From Candidatus Sericytochromatia bacterium (GTDB lineage Bacteria; Cyanobacteriota; Sericytochromatia; UBA7694; JACMQJ01): a stretch of DNA of 29,593 nucleotides. The stretch covers positions 1-29,593 of the forward strand of contig JACMQJ010000183.1 of assembly GCA_014377055.1 (NCBI GenBank), read 5' to 3'. Position 1 is the stretch's first letter; every line of letters starts with the position of its first letter. The notes under the pieces were generated by a model. That model did not search any database. It worked only from the letters and a program-made list of their open reading frames with translations, and was not told the DNA's origin. A program made the translations under genes and the position numbers. This document shows positions 25,351 to 29,593 of the stretch, piece after piece.

Positions 25351-25392
25351 AAAAAGCATTTTAAAAGTTAAATTACTTTTAAAATGCTTTTT
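25351..25392 (-). terminator. Intrinsic terminator of citrate synthase gene
   Basis: A perfect 17-base inverted repeat, AAAAAGCATTTTAAAAG (25351-25367) and its complement (25376-25392), with an 8-base loop. On the minus strand the hairpin ends in a T run just after the citrate synthase stop. The flanking A/T runs would also allow it to work in the other direction. Confidence 0.9.
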
Positions 25393-25400
25393 ATGAAAAT

Positions 25401-26564
25401 CTATCTTTTAGGGCCAGAATAAAGATATTTAGGTCTGATAATAGGTGTACCTTTTCCACCTCTTGCATCTCTTCTTTCATAGATGATTTGAGCTGCAATA
25501 CCTACACAACGTGACATACCAAAAAGTACTGTATAATAATTTTCATCAGTTAGACCAACAGAGGTTAATAATGATCCAGATACTGCATCAACATTAGGGT
25601 ATGGACTTGATACTTTTGGTTGCTTTTTAAGAAATTCTGTACCAAGTTTTCTCATAGCAACAGCCATTCTAAATATTTTGTTATCAGGAGCTATTTTTTC
25701 ACCAAGATCATACTGTACTGTTGCTCTTGGGTCTTCTACTCTTAAAACTGCATGTCCAAAACCAAATAACTTTTTACCTTGAGCAAATAAATCATCAATA
25801 TATTTATTAACTTCATCATCATTAGTTGGGTCGTTAACTGTTTCTAAAGCTGTTTTTAAGAATCTAAGACATTCTTGATTTGCCATACCATGTAAAGGTC
25901 CAGCTAGTGCCGCCATTGCTCCCATGAGAGAACCATACATATCTTCTAAACCAGAAGCTACTGCTTTCCCAACAAAAGTCGAAAGATTACCACCACTATG
26001 ATCGTAATGTAAAACATTGAATACTTTCATCAAAAGTAATAAATCTTTGGTGGCATTAGGAGGATTAAGCATTGCTACAAAATTTTCGATATATCCAAGC
26101 TCTGGATTGGAAGCAATAGTATCACCCCAACCTGAACGAATTCTGTAAATTGCCGCTACCAATTCTGGTAGTTGTGCAACAACATTCATCCCATCTTTAA
26201 CATAATCATCTTCACCGCTGTACATACCCATAAGATTTAATCCATGAAGAAACCATTTCATTGGATGTCCTTCTTTTGGAAGAGTTTTAAGATTTGCTAT
26301 AACTCCAGGATGCAATTTTGAGTGAGCAATCAACTGTTTTTTGAAATCTGCAAGTTGTTCAGGATTTGGCATTTCACCATTAAATAATAAATATATTACT
26401 TCTTCTGGTTGATTATAAGCTAATTTGTCTATAGGATAGCCAGAATAAAATAAGCCTAATAAAGGATCAACATTACTTGTTGTACAATATCCTACTGGAA
26501 CACCTCTAAGACCTGTTTCAAGGTTGTCCTTTGTGATTGTAAATAAAACTTCTGAATCAGCCAT
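25401..26564 (-). CDS. gltA: Citrate synthase, eukaryotic-like type
   Basis: A 387-residue enzyme condensing acetyl-CoA and oxaloacetate to citrate. Catalytic residues are H225 (GPLHGMANQE), H271 (GFGHAVLRVEDPR) and D326 (PYPNVDAVSG). Their spacing, 46 and 55, equals that of pig heart citrate synthase (H274, H320, D375). The neighbourhood also resembles the mitochondrial enzyme: HYDHSGGNLSTFV and SLMGAMAALAGPLHGMANQE. Such eukaryotic-like forms are known in a few bacteria, for example Geobacter. AAGGA seven bases before the ATG supports the start; the stop is TAG. It is transcribed alone and ends in a perfect hairpin. No other TCA-cycle gene is in the window. Confidence 0.95.
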   Translation of the reverse strand: MADSEVLFTITKDNLETGLRGVPVGYCTTSNVDPLLGLFYSGYPIDKLAYNQPEEVIYLLFNGEMPNPEQLADFKKQLIAHSKLHPGVIANLKTLPKEGHPMKWFLHGLNLMGMYSGEDDYVKDGMNVVAQLPELVAAIYRIRSGWGDTIASNPELGYIENFVAMLNPPNATKDLLLLMKVFNVLHYDHSGGNLSTFVGKAVASGLEDMYGSLMGAMAALAGPLHGMANQECLRFLKTALETVNDPTNDDEVNKYIDDLFAQGKKLFGFGHAVLRVEDPRATVQYDLGEKIAPDNKIFRMAVAMRKLGTEFLKKQPKVSSPYPNVDAVSGSLLTSVGLTDENYYTVLFGMSRCVGIAAQIIYERRDARGGKGTPIIRPKYLYSGPKR

Positions 26565-26826
26565 AACTATTTCCTTATCTTCTAATAATTACATAAATTT
26601 ATCTAAAAAAACTCTTATATGATTTGATTAAAACAAATATATAATTTATCACCTTATAAGTGAATCACTTTATAGATCTAATGTCAATTATCACGACTGA
26701 TTATGACATGACTTTTATCATTTTTTTTAATCACAATAATTAAATTTGATTTAAAAGGGTAATACTTTACGGTTATCTCTTACTTCTTTTAAGAACTTAC
26801 TTTTTAAGATTTATTTAAGTAAAATT

Positions 26827-28068
26827 TTAGTCATCTATTATTGAAGATTTTAATCTTTTTTTAAATTCAGCCACTGGCATGCTATCTAATGTTCCAGATT
26901 GAGTATTTTGAAAATAAACATCTTTATCATCAACTTTTTGAATAACAACATAATGGAGATCCACAACTCGATCAGCGCTATAAAGAGCTATTGGTTGCTT
27001 ACCTGTATTAGCAGCTTCTTTCATTTTATCAAAAGCGTTCCAAACTTTATTTGATACACTTTTACCCATTATACTTTCAGATAATGATGTAAGTAAAACT
27101 GGATTAGCCGCAGAGTCACCACTTCTAACAGATTTACTATCGCCATTATCATTATTAACGTTATAGTCAGCTAAATCATGTATATAAGCATTGCCAAAAG
27201 CTCTGTCACCACCAATTAAAGCAACATTTCTCATTACAGCAGACTGAAAAATAATATTAAAATCTTTTCTATTTTCACTAGATCCACCAGTCATAGTACT
27301 TCCAGAATGCCAATTAAGAGAACCTGTTCCAGCTTTTAATTTTGTTCCGTCTCTCAATGTTGCCTCACCATTTTTAGCCAAGTCTTTGGTTATTCTAACT
27401 AATTCAGCAGGATCTTTACTCCACAAATGGTTTTGTAATGCCCCAGCTCCACAAGTACCATGTTGACCCTGAGTAATATTATTTCTATCATTTAAAATAC
27501 TAATAGTTTCTTCTGCTAACTGTTTTCCATTTACTCCTGGTTTGTTAGGGCCTTGTATCATATCGGAAATATTTTCCATTACTCTTCTAGGTGTAGAGTC
27601 TAGCATGGTTAGTTTTCCAGAGTTTAGCAAAGATATTAGCTCACTTTTATTACTAACATTATTAAGTAAAAAAGAAAATTTTTCTCTTAGTTGAGGATTC
27701 ATTTGATTTATTTTTTTTACAGAGTTTTCATCTCCACCATTACTTAAAACTTGCATATCAATTTCTAAGTTCTTTGTGGCATTAGCTGAGGGTTCATTAA
27801 ACTGTATAGAGATAGGGCTTTGATTGCTTGTAGAAGATTTTAGCTGAGTAACATTTGACTGATCCATTAGTCCTATCAAAAAAGCTTTTTCATCTTTACT
27901 TAGGTTATTTTTTTCAGCTGTTTTAATTAATGCTGTTAGATCTTTTGCATCTATGTTCCCATCTTTGGCTCTACTAATAGCTTCTTTAAGAAGACCTGAA
28001 CCTAGATTACCTGTATTAATATTAACCACTTGACAAACTCCAATCAAAAATTTAGAGATAAAAACCAT
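26827..28068 (-). CDS. Putative papain-like cysteine protease of unknown family
   Basis: A 413-residue protein I do not recognise as a named family. The N-terminal 70 residues are helical, with AKDGNIDAKDLTALIKTAEKNNLSKDEK resembling a degenerate EF-hand-like pair. A Ser/Asn-rich stretch and a helical region (100-180) follow. The C-terminal half carries Q200-G-Q-H-G-T-C206-G and, near the end, DLHYVVIQKV with H372 and FQNTQSG with N388. The distances Q-C (6) and H-N (16) equal those of papain (Q19, C25, H159, N175). The start is uncertain: the ATG at 28068 has no Shine-Dalgarno, whereas a GTG at 28029 follows GGAG by eight bases and would give MVNINTGNLGSGLLKEA. No clear signal peptide either way. 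Protease activity is inference. Confidence 0.65.
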   Translation of the reverse strand: MVFISKFLIGVCQVVNINTGNLGSGLLKEAISRAKDGNIDAKDLTALIKTAEKNNLSKDEKAFLIGLMDQSNVTQLKSSTSNQSPISIQFNEPSANATKNLEIDMQVLSNGGDENSVKKINQMNPQLREKFSFLLNNVSNKSELISLLNSGKLTMLDSTPRRVMENISDMIQGPNKPGVNGKQLAEETISILNDRNNITQGQHGTCGAGALQNHLWSKDPAELVRITKDLAKNGEATLRDGTKLKAGTGSLNWHSGSTMTGGSSENRKDFNIIFQSAVMRNVALIGGDRAFGNAYIHDLADYNVNNDNGDSKSVRSGDSAANPVLLTSLSESIMGKSVSNKVWNAFDKMKEAANTGKQPIALYSADRVVDLHYVVIQKVDDKDVYFQNTQSGTLDSMPVAEFKKRLKSSIIDD

Positions 28069-28127
28069 AATAGTCTTATATATTTATTTTACAAAATATT
28101 TCTCAACTTAATATGTTATTAATATAA

Positions 28128-29426
28128 CTACTTATTAATTTCTATAGTCAAAAATCTTTGGTCATCATCATTAAAATATCCTAACAAGATTTTTTCGATA
28201 GTTAATTGGTGTTCTTCACTAATAGACTTTTTAGTATATTCATTAATCTGAGTAACTATTTCTTTAATATCAATCTTAATATTATTCTTTAAATCCAAAA
28301 TGTATCTGCTTATTACTTTTTCTATTTCATCTTGATAATCAATATTCCATACCTCAAATCTTTCTTTAATTAATCCTAAAAAAAATGTTGTATCTCTTTC
28401 TTGACCATCAAGATTAATTAATGCTTCTGGTGTATTGGTTATTTTTGCAACTCTTTCAGATGTCTTTTTGATTGATATTTTACTAACATAATCTTTGAGT
28501 TTGTAATATGTATAATCAAAGCTTGGATCGGTTGTAAATTCACCATAATAGTTACGGACAAATGGGTTATCTGTATTATTTTTATCCAAAAAATTATTTA
28601 TTAAATGTAAATTTTCTAAGCTAAAAAATCCATAGTCATGAAATAAGATAGTTCCTTTTTCTTTTAGGCTTTGATAAAGAAAAAACAAAGTTTCATAAGA
28701 ATTGTCTGAAATAGCAATTATTGCATCATTAGGATAAAACTGATAATAGTATTCTACTTCTTTACTAAAAATACGCCTTTTAAAGGATATATCAAAAGAT
28801 AATATTTTCCCTATTTCTGGAGTAAAAACATCAGGGAATTTGTTTTTATAATATATTTTTTTTAGTATTTTTTTCATCTGTTTTTCAATTAATAGAGGAA
28901 GTCTATTTTTTGAGTAAGCCTTGATCCAAATATCATATAGTTTATTATTATTTTTATAGACAAATCTATTGGGAATATCACCAAATAACTCATTACCATA
29001 AAACATATCTGCTGAAAGTGTTTCAATAAAGCTAGTGCTTAAAATATTGCCTATTTGCTTTTTTAAAATTACTTCTGATTCATTAATTAATTTCCATCTC
29101 GACAAATCAATATCTTTTAGATCGGTTAAAGTTATGGAGTTAAGGTATTTACTTAATTCATCAATATCCTTTTCTATTAAATCAATAATTGATCCTGTTC
29201 CAACTGCTGTTACAGTCAAATTTATTCGCCTATTAAATCTTTTACTCGTGTCAATAATAGTTTGTTTGGTAATAATAAATTGAGTTGGATTGTTAACAGC
29301 AGAATCAAGGCTGGATATATCATCAAAAGAATGATTTAGATAAAACTGTAAATTCCAATTAGCAAAGAGCCTTTTCGGGTTAAATGGTAAAAAATTTAAA
29401 TATCTTTTTTCATTGATAGACAACAA
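28128..29426 (-). CDS. Hypothetical protein, possible class I SAM-dependent methyltransferase
   Basis: A 432-residue, probably cytoplasmic protein. It starts at a TTG, with GGGAG about eleven bases upstream; no in-frame ATG is near. Residues 68-110 (INLTVTAVGTGSIIDLIEKD then SITLTDLKDIDLSR) look like motifs I and II of a Rossmann-type methyltransferase, and residues about 240-275 (DAIIAISDNSYETLFFLYQSL, EKGTILFHDYG) like its later strands. The glycine-rich loop is VGTGS rather than the usual ExGxGxG, so the call is weak. The C-terminal 100 residues are helical and charged. It lies 60 bases upstream of the cysteine-protease-like gene on the same strand and may share its transcript. Confidence 0.5.
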   Translation of the reverse strand: MLSINEKRYLNFLPFNPKRLFANWNLQFYLNHSFDDISSLDSAVNNPTQFIITKQTIIDTSKRFNRRINLTVTAVGTGSIIDLIEKDIDELSKYLNSITLTDLKDIDLSRWKLINESEVILKKQIGNILSTSFIETLSADMFYGNELFGDIPNRFVYKNNNKLYDIWIKAYSKNRLPLLIEKQMKKILKKIYYKNKFPDVFTPEIGKILSFDISFKRRIFSKEVEYYYQFYPNDAIIAISDNSYETLFFLYQSLKEKGTILFHDYGFFSLENLHLINNFLDKNNTDNPFVRNYYGEFTTDPSFDYTYYKLKDYVSKISIKKTSERVAKITNTPEALINLDGQERDTTFFLGLIKERFEVWNIDYQDEIEKVISRYILDLKNNIKIDIKEIVTQINEYTKKSISEEHQLTIEKILLGYFNDDDQRFLTIEINK

Positions 29427-29593
29427 TTAAAAATTTACTCCCAAAGAAATATTTAAGTTTTTGTTCTAATATATCATAATTTCTGCAAAAATTAAAATTT
29501 TATAAGATTTAAATTTTACTATCGAAAATTATTATGTATTTAAGTTCACATCACGACAAATATTTTAGAATATGTTGAAAGTATTGTATTAAT

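Noticed and set aside
26640..26720. Imperfect palindromes upstream of the cysteine-protease-like/citrate synthase interval (CACCTTATAAGTG; GTCAATTATCA...TGATTATGAC)
   Set aside because: Each needs mismatches or a bulge and neither sits at a recognisable promoter; in such AT-rich DNA this is expected by chance. The gap 26565-26826 otherwise shows nothing I can name.
944..29426. Reassignment of UGA as a sense codon
   Set aside because: All conserved genes are full length in the standard code with no in-frame TGA, so absence of TGA stops alone is not evidence for recoding.

Overview
This is a very AT-rich bacterial window (by eye roughly 70% A+T), densely coding on both strands, with short intergenic gaps, standard-code reading frames and almost exclusively TAA stops. 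Two genes point to the cyanobacterial lineage: a homologue of LdpA (the iron-sulfur 'light-dependent period' protein) and a protein matching the cyanobacterial DUF3370 family. No photosynthesis gene is present. The best guess is a non-photosynthetic relative of Cyanobacteria (Vampirovibrionia/Melainabacteria type). Citrate synthase and a CxxCH haem motif suggest a lineage that is not purely fermentative. This placement is inference from protein resemblance; no rRNA or tRNA gene was seen.

Layout. 1-702: 5' part of a secreted DUF3887/beta-lactamase-fold serine hydrolase, cut by the window edge. 944-2863: IGHMBP2-type superfamily 1 helicase, then a bidirectional terminator and a lysine-rich protein built of 15-residue repeats with a C-terminal zinc ribbon. 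4061-7297: LdpA-like ferredoxin, a two-ACT-domain phosphoserine phosphatase on the opposite strand, and an RNase Z family hydrolase. 7468-10105: a lipoprotein lipase converging on an outer-membrane beta-barrel protein with a C-terminal haem c motif, separated by a GC-rich palindrome. 10273-12710: CorA and a LYS9-type saccharopine dehydrogenase whose stop codons overlap. 12942-14815: a rhomboid protease behind a structured leader, converging (again with overlapping stops) on an Rpn-type PD-(D/E)XK nuclease. 14782-18939: a 1385-residue mosaic with MshEN-like modules, a zinc ribbon and twelve propeller repeats. 19113-21860: DUF3370 protein, thioredoxin and an exported thioredoxin-fold protein. 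21907-24438: a compact three-gene operon (TolB-like lipoprotein, TPR protein, S51 peptidase). 24566-24747: a nested inverted repeat resembling a dispersed MITE-like element. 24761-29426: coaD, a eukaryotic-type citrate synthase, a putative papain-like cysteine protease and a possible methyltransferase.

Housekeeping functions (CoA, serine, lysine and TCA metabolism, tRNA processing, redox, Mg2+ uptake) are interleaved with envelope and secreted proteins of unknown role. The most unusual items are the propeller mosaic, the barrel-haem fusion, the papain-like protein whose Q-C-H-N spacing matches papain exactly, the pentadecad-repeat protein, the nested inverted repeat, and the terminator-like leader before the rhomboid gene. 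I found no CRISPR array, prophage, transposase-bearing IS or RNA gene of a known family.
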